Shown here: positions 38,191 to 45,651 of the stretch, piece after piece
Numbering within the stretch: the stretch's first letter is position 1
Layout: each line of letters starts with the position of its first letter
Assembly: GCF_016863615.1 (NCBI RefSeq)
Contig: NZ_BOPF01000014.1
Span: forward strand, 211,811-275,810
Length of the DNA stretch: 64,000 nucleotides
Source: Virgisporangium aliadipatigenens
GTDB taxonomy: Bacteria > Actinomycetota > Actinomycetes > Mycobacteriales > Micromonosporaceae
Direction: 5' to 3'
The notes under the pieces: generated by a model
What the model saw: only the letters and a program-made list of their open reading frames with translations
Databases searched by the model: none
Told to the model about the DNA's origin: nothing
Translations under genes and position numbers: made by a program

Positions 38191-38910
38191 GTGACCCACG
38201 ACCGCCTGGCGCAGCTGTTGACCCTGGCCGACGTTACGGAAGCGCTGGACAGCGCGGGTGCGGCGGTCGACAAGGCGTTCAAGCACCGGGCGTTGCGCCG
38301 GGGCGGGGGCACGGTCGCCGCCGAGGTCGGCCTGCGTTCGGCCGTCGCCAGCGCCGCACTCGAGGGATCTTCCTATGATCTCGCGGACGTCCGCGCGGGG
38401 ACGATCACCGATCCGGTGGTCCAGGGCGCGTTACGAGTTTCGGCGGAACTGGACCGGCTGGCGCCGCAGTGGCTGAAGGCGCCGCCGCAGGTGCTCACCA
38501 GGCTGCACATCCTCGCCGCGCGCGGCGTCGTCGCCGACCTCGGCCGGCCTGCGCCGCACGGCGGGGCGGCCCGGCTGCTGGCCCTGCACGACGTGCTGCA
38601 CTCGTCGGCGCCGGCGCTGCTGCGGGCGGCCGTGGTGCACGGCGAGCTGTTGGCGCTGCGGGCGTTCGAGGGGCCCAACGGCGTCGTGGCCAGGGCCGCC
38701 GCCCGACTCACCCTGATCGCCGTCGGGCTCGACCCCCGTGGGTTGCTACCCGTCGATCTCGGCCATCTTTCGCGGGAACCGGAGTACGTCGGCGCCGCCG
38801 GTGCCTACGCGACCGGGACGCCGGACGGGCTGCGTTCCTGGCTGCGCCACTGCGGTGCGGCGGTGGAGGTCGCCGCGGATCAGCTCACCGCGGTGTGTGA
38901 CGCGGTCTGA
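38191..38910 (+). CDS. Fic-fold-like protein with degenerate active site
   Basis: A 239-residue conserved protein, corresponding in position to Rv3662c of M. tuberculosis. It is often labelled oxidoreductase, but the sequence looks more like a Fic protein. SAALEGS (residues 54-60) resembles the inhibitory/ATP-positioning motif of Fic proteins, and RAFEGPNGVVAR (157-168) aligns with the Fic core HPFxDGNGRxxR, with the catalytic His replaced and the GNG spacing altered. If so, it is unlikely to be an active AMP transferase. GTG 38191; divergent from acs. Function unknown. Confidence 0.7.
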   Translation: MTHDRLAQLLTLADVTEALDSAGAAVDKAFKHRALRRGGGTVAAEVGLRSAVASAALEGSSYDLADVRAGTITDPVVQGALRVSAELDRLAPQWLKAPPQVLTRLHILAARGVVADLGRPAPHGGAARLLALHDVLHSSAPALLRAAVVHGELLALRAFEGPNGVVARAAARLTLIAVGLDPRGLLPVDLGHLSREPEYVGAAGAYATGTPDGLRSWLRHCGAAVEVAADQLTAVCDAV

Positions 38911-38940
38911 CACCGCTGCCGGTGAAGCACCGGACGTATA

Positions 38941-38967
38941 GGCGGCGCCCCAAGGTGGAGCGCCGCC
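38941..38967. terminator. hairpin between convergent Fic-like and HAD genes
   Basis: An 8-bp perfect stem (38941-38948 with 38960-38967) lies 30 bp after the Fic-like stop. No T tract follows. It is the only clear hairpin in the 213-bp gap before the HAD gene; the rest of the gap shows nothing recognisable. Confidence 0.45.
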
Positions 38968-39123
38968 GAGGACGTCCGACCGGGTTACCAGGCGTGCATT
39001 GTGTATCGCTCTCAGCAGTCCCAGCTGGGTCCCGCTGGAGCGAGCCTCACGTGGCCGATCGCTCGTGGGTGCCCGGTGGCCGTTACCAACCGTTGTACTC
39101 CCGTACCGGCGGGTAGTCCAGGG

Positions 39124-39921
39124 TCAGGTGGCGGCTCGTGCGCGGCGCGCCTTGCCGTACAGGATCAACCCGACGGCCACGCCGGCCACGGCCGCCAGCA
39201 CCGCCGCCGTCAACGGCACCGCCGGCCGCTCCCGCCAGCGCCGCGACAGCGGGACCGGATACCGGAACTCCAGCGTCGGCCAGCCGCGTTCGGCCGCGAC
39301 CCGGCGCAGCCCACGGTCGGGATTGACCGCCGTGGGGAAACCGACGCACGACAGCAGCGGCACATCGGTCACCGAGTCCGAGTACGCGAACGACGTCGAC
39401 AGGTCGTAGCCCCGCTCCGCGGCGAGCTTCTGCACCTCGACGACCTTGTTCTCCCCGGCCGCGTAGAACTCCACCTCGCCGGTGTACCGCCCGTCCCGCA
39501 CCACCATGCGGGACGCGATCACGTCCGTGATGCCGAGCGCCTCCGCGATCGGGCGCACCATCTCGTCCCCCGAACCGGACACCATCACCACGTCGCGCCC
39601 GGCCGCCTGGTGACCCTGGATCAGGGCGGCCGCCTCGGCGTAGACGTACGGGTTGATCAGCTCGTCGAGCGTCTCCCGCACGATCTGCTGAACCTGCTCG
39701 ACCGACCACCCCTGGCACAACTCCGCGAGGTAGTCCCGGGTGCGCGCCATGCCCTGCTCGTCGCTCCCGCCCATGCGCAGCAACAGCTTGGAGTAGGCGC
39801 CTTTGATCACATCACGGCGGTTGATCAGCCCGTCGCGATAGAACGGCTTGCCGAACGCCAGCGCACTGGACTTGGCAATCACCGTCTTGTCGAGGTCGAA
39901 GAACGCGGCACTGCGGCCCAC
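39124..39921 (-). CDS. HAD-IB family phosphatase (SerB-like), membrane-anchored
   Basis: A haloacid-dehalogenase-superfamily subfamily IB hydrolase of 265 residues; the position matches Rv3661 next to ssd. Motif I is FFDLDKT (Asp9 nucleophile, Asp11), motif II is VSGSGDE, the Lys is in AGENK and motif III is YSDSVTDVPLL, so the active site is complete. A single hydrophobic helix with basic flanks near residues 237-256 would tie it to the membrane. The substrate is unknown; SerB relatives cleave phosphoserine. The GTG start lies 6 nt after a TAGACT box and has no Shine-Dalgarno, suggesting a leaderless transcript. Confidence 0.9.
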   Translation of the reverse strand: MGRSAAFFDLDKTVIAKSSALAFGKPFYRDGLINRRDVIKGAYSKLLLRMGGSDEQGMARTRDYLAELCQGWSVEQVQQIVRETLDELINPYVYAEAAALIQGHQAAGRDVVMVSGSGDEMVRPIAEALGITDVIASRMVVRDGRYTGEVEFYAAGENKVVEVQKLAAERGYDLSTSFAYSDSVTDVPLLSCVGFPTAVNPDRGLRRVAAERGWPTLEFRYPVPLSRRWRERPAVPLTAAVLAAVAGVAVGLILYGKARRARAAT

Positions 39922-40149
39922 GGCGGGAGTCTAACCGGAGTGGGACACCTGATCGGGTACCCGAACGACCTGTCGCCGGTTCTGTACTCGACGTAGGGGC
40001 TCAGGCTCGTGCATGCTTGTGTTTGCGACACCGGCTCACGTCTGGTAGGTGTTGCCCGGATTGGACGCTCGGCGGTTGCATCCCCCCGCGATCGCCGGGT
40101 GAGTTCGGCTCACACCCCCCGGAGCCGGACTCTTTCGGCAAGCCCCGCC
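39922..40149 (+). other. non-coding stretch with tandem hairpins, possible small RNA
   Basis: No gene is supported here. On the plus strand an 11-bp hairpin (40101-40111 with 40122-40132, one G-U) is followed by TTT, and a second perfect 12-bp hairpin (40139-40150 with 40156-40167) follows directly and runs into the left 29-bp repeat. There is no plus-strand gene upstream for the first to terminate, so a short RNA from about 39990 is possible. No tRNA cloverleaf could be built. Confidence 0.3.
39928..39933 (-). promoter_or_regulatory. -10 box for the leaderless HAD gene
   Basis: TAGACT on the minus strand fits TAnnnT and lies 6 nt before the GTG start, so transcription should begin at or next to the start codon. 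The -35 region is weak. Confidence 0.5.
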
Positions 40150-40178
40150 GCCCCCCGGCGGGGCTTGTCCGTTGCGCC
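40150..40178 (+). repeat. attL-like copy of the 29-bp direct repeat
   Basis: Left copy of the 29-bp repeat that bounds the element. Its first half is the right arm of the 12-bp hairpin at 40139-40167, so the attachment core lies inside a terminator-like hairpin. Confidence 0.8.
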
Positions 40179-40194
40179 CTCACCTCTCCCGTGA

Positions 40195-40455
40195 CTACGT
40201 ATCGGCTGGTAGCGGCGTTGCGTCCGGCGGCTCCTCGTTGCCCTTGGGTACCTCGTCAGGGCCGAAAGTCAGCAGATTGTCAGCAGCGGCGTCCAGGGCC
40301 TCCCTGACCCGCTCGTCATAGTCGGCCGGGGCGTGGGTGTAGCGGTTGAGCGTGGTGGACGCCTGCTGGTGACCCATGACCCGCTGGACGACGTTCACCG
40401 GGAGACCGTCGCTGACGAGCCAAACGCCAGCTCGAAGAACGAGTGCTCCGCGTTT
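40195..40455 (-). pseudogene. tyrosine recombinase/integrase, C-terminal remnant
   Basis: The frame encodes WLVSDGLPVNVVQRVMGH and then QASTTLNRYTH, which is the C-terminal catalytic end of a tyrosine recombinase: the His of MGH and the nucleophile Tyr of RYTH are present. An Arg/Asp/Pro-rich tail follows to the TAG at 40195-40197. Upstream the match fades and an in-frame TGA at 40456-40458 closes the frame. A one-base shift near 40424 would extend a HSFFELA stretch, so a frameshift is likely. The catalytic Arg and N-terminal domains are missing, hence the call as a remnant. Confidence 0.85.
40267..40284 (+). repeat. candidate integrase arm site, left
   Basis: An 18-bp sequence with two GTCAGC units spaced 11 bp, matching 42569-42586 at 16 of 18 bases in the same orientation. 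It lies 89 bp inside the left 29-bp repeat; the right copy lies 107 bp inside the other. Paired direct repeats flanking the core are typical of integrase arm sites. Confidence 0.45.
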
Positions 40456-40580
40456 TCAAATTGCGGCTGGGTTCTTCCATGGACTGAGCGTTGCCGCCAA
40501 GGCTGCGATGTTGAACGTTCCCACGGTACCGATGGTTTGCAGCACGTCAGTGCGGTCGTGCTTCGCCATCTGTGGCTAGT

Positions 40581-41168
40581 TCATGGGCGTTGGAGGGCTG
40601 CGTTGCAATTCGCTATAAGCGTCAAGATCTCACCATCAGTTAGATCGATAAAAACGGCGGTGGTGAGGTTGTACTGCCTTCCGAACGAGTACTCTGCTGC
40701 GGCGCCTCCACGAGACTCGTCAAGTTGACCGGCCTTGTTGTAAACCTGCGAGTTGCAATAGTTGTTGGGCTTTCCCCTGAGTTTGGACACAGAAGACTTT
40801 CCCGTATTTTGTATTGTCCACCTACCTGCGTCGATTTCATCGAATGATTCACAAGAGTCTAGTTTGGCGAGCGACCCCTTGAATGCGGCCTTCCCGCCAA
40901 CGTAGTAGCAGCCTATCTCCAATAATCCGCCTGTTGGATTTTCCACAATAGGTTTGAACTTGGGTTTAAACGCAGGACTACTAGTGTTCGTGGCGGGGCT
41001 GGGGCTGGGGCTGGGTCTAGGACTGGGGGTGAAGCTGGGGCTGTAAAAGGCTGAAGTGTGCACGGGGCCCTCGCGGGCGGCGGAATCCTGGCTGCTCCCG
41101 CACCCTCCTAGGAGTACGGAGATGCAAGCCAACCGCAAATATCGAGTCACGTGAGACCGATAAATCAT
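40581..41168 (-). CDS. putative lipoprotein of the integrated element
   Basis: A 195-residue exported protein that I do not recognise. The signal peptide is followed by the lipobox LLGGC with Cys near residue 21, then a Ser/Pro-rich spacer (residues 35-70) and a C-terminal domain with several Cys, Tyr and Asn (CYYVGGKAAFKG, RGKPNNYCNSQVYN). ATG 41168 is preceded by AAGGAGGA at 7 nt; starts further upstream have no such site. Base and codon use are less GC-biased than in the backbone genes, in line with acquisition. Cell-surface location is inferred. Confidence 0.75.
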   Translation of the reverse strand: MIYRSHVTRYLRLACISVLLGGCGSSQDSAAREGPVHTSAFYSPSFTPSPRPSPSPSPATNTSSPAFKPKFKPIVENPTGGLLEIGCYYVGGKAAFKGSLAKLDSCESFDEIDAGRWTIQNTGKSSVSKLRGKPNNYCNSQVYNKAGQLDESRGGAAAEYSFGRQYNLTTAVFIDLTDGEILTLIANCNAALQRP

Positions 41169-41884
41169 CGAAGGTCCTCCTTCGATCGGGGCGATGCTCC
41201 TCACATTCCATCGTAGGTAGGACAGTGCCGTCTGGGTCATAAGACAGCAAATCTGAGTGAGGATGCGGCTCGCCGGGGAACAGGATCGAATTGGTCTGGT
41301 GGTGCGAATTCGGTCACGAGCCGCTCGGAACGCATCGCCCAACACGGCTCGATGCCGCTGCTCCGCCAGCGGTATTCGCATCAACGCCAATGCCGGCCAT
41401 AATCACACGATGCTCAAAAACATCAGGTGACTAACAAGTCGAACCACCGCCACTGCCAAGCATCGGCCGAACCGGGGCACAACAGGGCATGGCTGCCGAA
41501 TTGGCCTTACTAGATCAAGGCGCCGCGCACGCGCGGCGCGGACCGGTCCGCGCTCGGCCTGCTGGCGACGCAAGCGCCGGCATCGGCCGGCACGACCGGC
41601 CCACTGTGTGGCTGGCGCCGTGACGATTGCCTGCTTCGGAGCTGCCCGCCGAGGTTGGGCAATCGGCTGCCGCACCGCTTCGCGCCTTGCCCTCGATTCA
41701 GTGGCCGGCGCCCGTCGAGGTCGACCAGGACCACGCGCTGAACGTCTTCCCCGACGCCTGATCGTCCACGCCGCCCGACGGCCGTCAAGGGCGCTGCGCG
41801 TCGGCAAGCCAATGGCCGGCGGCCACCCTTGACTCCGGCCGGCCGCTGGTGCCCGCACCTATCGGGTGTTGCGTTCGGTGAGGT
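41169..41884. other. gap inside the integrated element without a convincing gene
   Basis: In 716 bp no frame shows a known domain, a good ribosome-binding site or the codon bias of its neighbours. It contains a perfect 9-bp hairpin (GCGCCGCGC around AC, near 41522) and patches of different base composition (41500-41830 is GC-rich, both ends AT-richer), as expected of decayed genes joined together. Confidence 0.5.
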
Positions 41885-42403
41885 CTATCCGAAGGCGGGC
41901 GGATTGGGGGACCCAGGACCCGCGGCACGGTCATCGTTGCTTTGCGTGTTCTCCATCAACGTCATTACGTTAAGCGTGGCGATGTTCTCGGCCTGGATTG
42001 CTCCCTCGACTCGCTCTACCAATGCCCGATAGGCGGCCGCGTCATCGAGAGCCTGGTACAGGCCAGTTCTTGTAAGGAAGTGAATTCGTTCGTGCCCAAG
42101 TATTTGCTCGGTCGAGCGATAATTCTTCCACTGGTCGCGATAGCGGTAGACGCTCTCAAGCGCGACGGCTACTGCAACCAACAAGCTGGTCGCGGTAGCT
42201 AGGACACGTGCCCAGTTTCCATCAATGTTCAGAATAACCGGCACGAGAACGCCGCCCACAACAGAGACCGTCCGCATCCACAAGTACATACGCTTGGTCT
42301 TGACGGCCTTCGTGTCGTACCAGCCCTGGTATTGCTCCAGACGCTTCGCGATGTACCAGGTAGGACCGTGTTGCTCATCCTCGGATCGGCTGGAGTCGCC
42401 CAT
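41885..42403 (-). CDS. SLATT/DUF4231 family two-helix membrane protein
   Basis: A 172-residue protein of the SLATT/DUF4231 group: WYDTKAVKTKRMYLWMR, then two close membrane helices (about residues 48-64 and 70-90), then YRYRDQWKNYRSTEQILGHE and a helical C-terminal part. SLATT proteins were named from comparative genomics as membrane effectors, predicted to form pores, in conflict systems that often use nucleotide signals. No nucleotide cyclase or sensor gene lies beside it, so it is a solitary form here. ATG 42403 has AAGGAGG at 5 nt; ATG 42406 is one codon earlier but too close to it. Confidence 0.75.
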   Translation of the reverse strand: MGDSSRSEDEQHGPTWYIAKRLEQYQGWYDTKAVKTKRMYLWMRTVSVVGGVLVPVILNIDGNWARVLATATSLLVAVAVALESVYRYRDQWKNYRSTEQILGHERIHFLTRTGLYQALDDAAAYRALVERVEGAIQAENIATLNVMTLMENTQSNDDRAAGPGSPNPPAFG

Positions 42404-42692
42404 CATGCCCTCCTTGTCTCCGCCTGAATGCTAATCACCGGGCGTTTCTAGGAGTGACCAGGCGGAGTCTTGTTGTACACCGCGCTTCAGGACGAGGGAA
42501 CCTCGGCCCACGCACGAGTGCGATCCTCTGTGCGTTGTCGCTGAGAGGCTGCCACCCGAAGCGGCAGGAGTCAGCAGAAAGTCAGCGAACGCCCTGTTCA
42601 CGGCTGCCGACGAACAGCAGCGAACAGGGCGTAGCTGGAACAACGCGCAACGGACGACAACGGGTGCCAAAGATCACCACATCCGGAGCGCT
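42404..42692. other. right end of the integrated element, non-coding
   Basis: No gene is supported. It contains a perfect 11-bp inverted repeat (42589-42599 with 42622-42632, 22-nt loop) and the right arm-type repeat at 42569-42586. These sit within 130 bp of the right 29-bp repeat and may bind the integrase or an excisionase. Confidence 0.5.
42569..42586 (+). repeat. candidate integrase arm site, right
   Basis: Matches 40267-40284 at 16 of 18 bases, same orientation, 107 bp inside the right 29-bp repeat. Confidence 0.45.
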
Positions 42693-42721
42693 GCCCCCCG
42701 GCGGGGCTTGTCCGTTGCGCC
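42693..42721 (+). repeat. attR-like copy of the 29-bp direct repeat
   Basis: Right copy of the 29-bp repeat, ending 9 bp before the stop codon of the minus-strand membrane protein gene at 42731. Joining it to the left flank restores a full 12-bp hairpin just after that stop, so the element probably entered that gene's terminator. Confidence 0.8.
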
Positions 42722-42730
42722 GGCGGCTGC

Positions 42731-43243
42731 TCAGCGGGGCTGCAGCGTCAGGAACTTCCCGTCCAGCGTCTCGTCGGCCACGTCGCGGCGCACATACAGT
42801 CGGACCTTCGGTGGCTCGTCGGTGGTCGCCAGGCAGGGGAAGCGGCCGATCGTCGTCAGGCGTGCCACGTCGATCGCGGGGACCCAGGTCCAGTAGCGGT
42901 GCCGGGCGAGGAAGCCGGTCGGCAGTTCGAGCTCGATCTCCAGATCCAGGCGCCCGGTGCCGTCCCGCCGGGAGAGCGGGCCGATCTGTGCGTAGTCGCA
43001 GACGCGGGCCACGCCGCGCACGGCGTTCTGTGCGAAGTGCCGGTCCAGCTCGCGGGTGTTCTCCCGCATCGCCAGCCCGAACAGCACGAGGCTGACCACC
43101 AGGCAGATCCCGCACAGCGTCAGACCGGTGGACAGGTCGACGGCGCCGCCCAGGGCGAGGGCACCGCTGAGCACTCCCATGAGGAGGAACCCCAGCGGGA
43201 GCGTAGCCGCCACGTTCGGTGGCAACCCCTTCAAACTGAGCAC
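42731..43243 (-). CDS. small membrane protein, unknown function (DUF3592-like)
   Basis: A 170-residue protein with two hydrophobic helices near the N-terminus (about residues 12-33 and 38-58) followed by a soluble beta-rich domain (GVARVCDYAQIGPLSRRDG onward) that loosely resembles DUF3592 domains. GTG 43243 is the most upstream start that makes sense; no strong Shine-Dalgarno is seen. The frame extends further upstream into the ssd region, but that part is antisense noise. It is divergent from ssd. Confidence 0.65.
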   Translation of the reverse strand: MLSLKGLPPNVAATLPLGFLLMGVLSGALALGGAVDLSTGLTLCGICLVVSLVLFGLAMRENTRELDRHFAQNAVRGVARVCDYAQIGPLSRRDGTGRLDLEIELELPTGFLARHRYWTWVPAIDVARLTTIGRFPCLATTDEPPKVRLYVRRDVADETLDGKFLTLQPR

Positions 43244-43402
43244 GCGCAGACGATACAGCGCACGCCGCTCCGTCAGGGGTGCCCGATTGCCACATAGCTG
43301 ATCGTCGAGGTTACCGCTACCCCGTCCACAAGCACCCCCGCTGTCCACAGGGCGGGGCGTTCGCGACGGTGCGTGCCGGCGGGATCCGCCACGGTGTGCG
43401 GC

Positions 43403-44494
43403 ATGGCTGTGCGAACCCTTACGCCGTCCCGGATCCGGCCGCTGCTGGTCACCGACGACGCGGCGTTGCTCGATGAGGTCCTGCAGGTGGCCGCCTCGGC
43501 GGGTGCGGATGTCGAGGTGGCCGTCGACCCGGCCGGTGCCCGCCCGCACTACGGGCTGGCGCCGATCGTGCTCGTCGGCGTCGATCAGGCGGAGGCCTGC
43601 GGGCGCGCCGCGCTGCCGCCCCGGGCCGGCGTGGTGCTGGTGGGCCTGGTCGCCGATCCGCCGTGGCCGCTGGCCCAGGCGATCGGGGCCGAGCACATCG
43701 CGTTGCTGCCGTCGGCGTCGTCGTGGCTCGCCGAGAGGTTCGCCGTCGCTGCCGGGCGGCCGCCGGTGCCGATGCCGTCCCGGGTGGTCGCGACGGTCGG
43801 CGGAAAGGGCGGCGCGGGAGCCAGTGTGCTCGCCGCCGGGCTGTCGGTCACCGCGGCGCGTTCGGGGCTGCGGGTGCTGCTGATCGACGCCGACCCGCTC
43901 GGTGGCGGGCTCGACCTGGTACTCGGCTGGGAGGAACTGGACGGGTTGCGCTGGCCCGGGTTGGCCTCGCAGACGATGGGCCCGGTGAGCCCGCCGGCGC
44001 TGGTGGACGCCCTGCCCAAGCGCGGCGACCTCGCGGTGCTGTCCTGCGATCGCGACGCCGAGTGGGAGTTGCCCGCCGACGCCATCGACGCGGCCATCAC
44101 CGCCGGTCGGCAGAGCCGGGACCTCGTGGTGATCGACCTTCCCCGGCACTTCGACGACGTGTCGGCGATCGCGCTCGCCCAGGCCGATCGGGTGCTGCTG
44201 GTCGTTCCGGCCGAGTTGCGCGGGTGTGCCGCCGCCGCCCGGGTCGCCGCGGGCGCACAGCGCTTCACCAAGACGTTGCGGCTGGTGGTCAGGGGATCGA
44301 CCAAGCTCAGACCCAGGGAGATCGAACGAGCGTTGGGCATCCCGGTCGCGGGCATCTTCCGCAACGACCCCGCTCTGGCTCAGCTTCTGGAACGGGGTGA
44401 GCCCCCGGCCGGCTCCGGCAACGGCCCGCTCGCGGGTCTCTGCCGGGAACTGCTCGCCGGCCTGGGGCTCGACACCTTCGGTCGTGCGGCATGA
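43403..44494 (+). CDS. ssd: Ssd-type septum site-determining protein (MinD/CpaE-like ATPase)
   Basis: First gene of the tad cluster, a MinD-superfamily protein like Rv3660c (Ssd) and CpaE/TadZ, which position secretion or pilus machines. The 363-residue product has an N-terminal receiver-like domain (residues 1-120) and a MinD-like domain starting ATVGGKGGAGASVLAAGL. This P-loop is a deviant Walker A with Ala-Ser in place of Lys-Thr/Ser, and LLIDADPLGGGLD follows. ATG 43403 is taken as start; an in-frame start at 43373 exists. Its stop overlaps the tadA ATG by 4 nt. Confidence 0.88.
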   Translation: MAVRTLTPSRIRPLLVTDDAALLDEVLQVAASAGADVEVAVDPAGARPHYGLAPIVLVGVDQAEACGRAALPPRAGVVLVGLVADPPWPLAQAIGAEHIALLPSASSWLAERFAVAAGRPPVPMPSRVVATVGGKGGAGASVLAAGLSVTAARSGLRVLLIDADPLGGGLDLVLGWEELDGLRWPGLASQTMGPVSPPALVDALPKRGDLAVLSCDRDAEWELPADAIDAAITAGRQSRDLVVIDLPRHFDDVSAIALAQADRVLLVVPAELRGCAAAARVAAGAQRFTKTLRLVVRGSTKLRPREIERALGIPVAGIFRNDPALAQLLERGEPPAGSGNGPLAGLCRELLAGLGLDTFGRAA

Positions 44495-45651
44495 CGGCCG
44501 ACCTCGCCGGCAAGGTGCGCAGGCGGTTGGCCGTCTCCGGCGAGGCGCCCACCCCGGCCCGCGTCATCGCCACCGTGCAGTCCGAACAGGGCGCCGAACT
44601 GCTGGGCCCGGCCGCATTGGCGCGCCTCGCCGGGCGGATCAGCGACGACCTCTGCGGTGCCGGTCCGCTGGCGGGCGTTCTGGCTGACGAGACGGTCACC
44701 GACGTCCTGGTCAACGGCTCCACGGTGTGGGTCGACCGGGGACACGGCCTCGAACGCGCACCCGTGCGGGTCGGCGGTCCCGATGAGGTGCGACGGCTCG
44801 CGCAGCGGCTCGCGGCGGCCGGCGGGCGGCGGCTCGACGACGGGAGCCCCTGCGTCGACGTTCGGCTCGCCGACGGCACACGGCTGCACGCGGTGCTCCC
44901 GCCGGTGGCCGTCGACGGGCCGTATCTGTCGCTGAGAACGTTCCGGCGTAAGGCGTTCACCCTGGAGGAACTGGTGGCGTCAGGGGCGGTGGCGCGCGTC
45001 GCGGCCCGGCTGCTGACCGCGGTCGTCGCGGCTCGTCTGCCCTATCTCGTGGCGGGCGGGACGGGCACCGGCAAGACCACGCTGTTGAACAGCCTGCTCT
45101 CGCTCGTGCCGGCGCACGAACGGCTCGTCATCGTCGAGGACGCGGCCGAGTTGCGCCCCGAACACCCGCACGTGGTGGCCCTCCAGGCCCGAACGTCCAA
45201 TGTGGAGGGTGCCGGCGCGGTCTCCCTGCGGGACCTGGTGCGGCAGGCGCTGCGGATGCGGCCCGACCGGCTGGTCGTCGGCGAGTGCCGCGGCGCCGAG
45301 GTGGTCGACCTGCTCGGTGCGCTGAACACCGGCCACGAGGGCGGCGCGGCGACGCTGCACGCCAACACGCCGGCGGACGTGCCGGCGCGGCTGGAGGCGT
45401 TGGGGCTGCTCGGGCGGGTGCCGCGGGAGGCGCTGCACGCGCAGGTGGCGGCGGCGCTACGGGTCGTCGTGCAGGTGCGCCGGGTGGGCGCGCTGCGGGT
45501 CGTCGACGAGGTGTGCCTGCTGCGTGCCGCCGAGCCGGACCGGCTGGTGCGGGTGGTTTCGGTGTGGCGGCGGGAGGACGGTTACGGGCCGGGCGTCGGT
45601 GCGCTGTCGGAGCTGCTCGGACGTGGGGGCGTCGAGTGGTGGCCGGCATGA
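44491..45651 (+). CDS. tadA: TadA family secretion ATPase
   Basis: Hexameric ATPase of the type II/IV secretion superfamily that powers assembly of Flp-type pili. The 386-residue product has Walker A GGTGTGKTT near residue 189, an Asp-box LVIVEDAAEL, RPDRLVVGECRGAEVVDLL (Walker B region) and a His-box GHEGGAATLHANTP. ATG 44491 overlaps the ssd stop. Its own TGA overlaps the ATG of a repeat-built mini-ORF leading to the tadB gene. Confidence 0.94.
   Translation: MTADLAGKVRRRLAVSGEAPTPARVIATVQSEQGAELLGPAALARLAGRISDDLCGAGPLAGVLADETVTDVLVNGSTVWVDRGHGLERAPVRVGGPDEVRRLAQRLAAAGGRRLDDGSPCVDVRLADGTRLHAVLPPVAVDGPYLSLRTFRRKAFTLEELVASGAVARVAARLLTAVVAARLPYLVAGGTGTGKTTLLNSLLSLVPAHERLVIVEDAAELRPEHPHVVALQARTSNVEGAGAVSLRDLVRQALRMRPDRLVVGECRGAEVVDLLGALNTGHEGGAATLHANTPADVPARLEALGLLGRVPREALHAQVAAALRVVVQVRRVGALRVVDEVCLLRAAEPDRLVRVVSVWRREDGYGPGVGALSELLGRGGVEWWPA

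Larger units (their letters stand above)
40150..42721. mobile_element. small integrated element with eroded integrase, lipoprotein and SLATT genes
   Basis: A 2.57-kb segment bounded by a perfect 29-bp direct repeat (40150-40178 and 42693-42721). Just inside the left repeat is the 3' end of a tyrosine integrase, the usual place for int beside its att site. The segment has visibly lower GC and less biased codons than both flanks. It carries a lipoprotein gene and a SLATT-family gene, both on the minus strand. The integrase is truncated, so the element is probably fixed. The flanking backbone (HAD, then ssd/tad) is continuous with it removed. Confidence 0.8.

Noticed and set aside
39960..40150. 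Possible tRNA gene at the left att site
   Set aside because: No acceptor stem, anticodon arm or T-arm with a 7-nt loop could be assembled; GTGAG-TTCGG-CTCAC is a simple hairpin.
40456..40569. Minus-strand 37-codon ORF upstream of the integrase remnant (MAKHDRTDVLQTIG...)
   Set aside because: It has no ribosome-binding site and no family match; it ends at the TGA that closes the integrase frame, so it may be part of the decayed region.
41403..41858. Minus- and plus-strand ORFs in the middle of the integrated element
   Set aside because: Arg/Ala/Pro-rich composition typical of shadow frames, no start signals and no recognisable domain.
43244..44149. Upstream extension of the minus-strand membrane protein frame across ssd
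   Set aside because: It is antisense to the well-supported ssd gene; only the part from GTG 43243 has membrane helices and protein-like composition.
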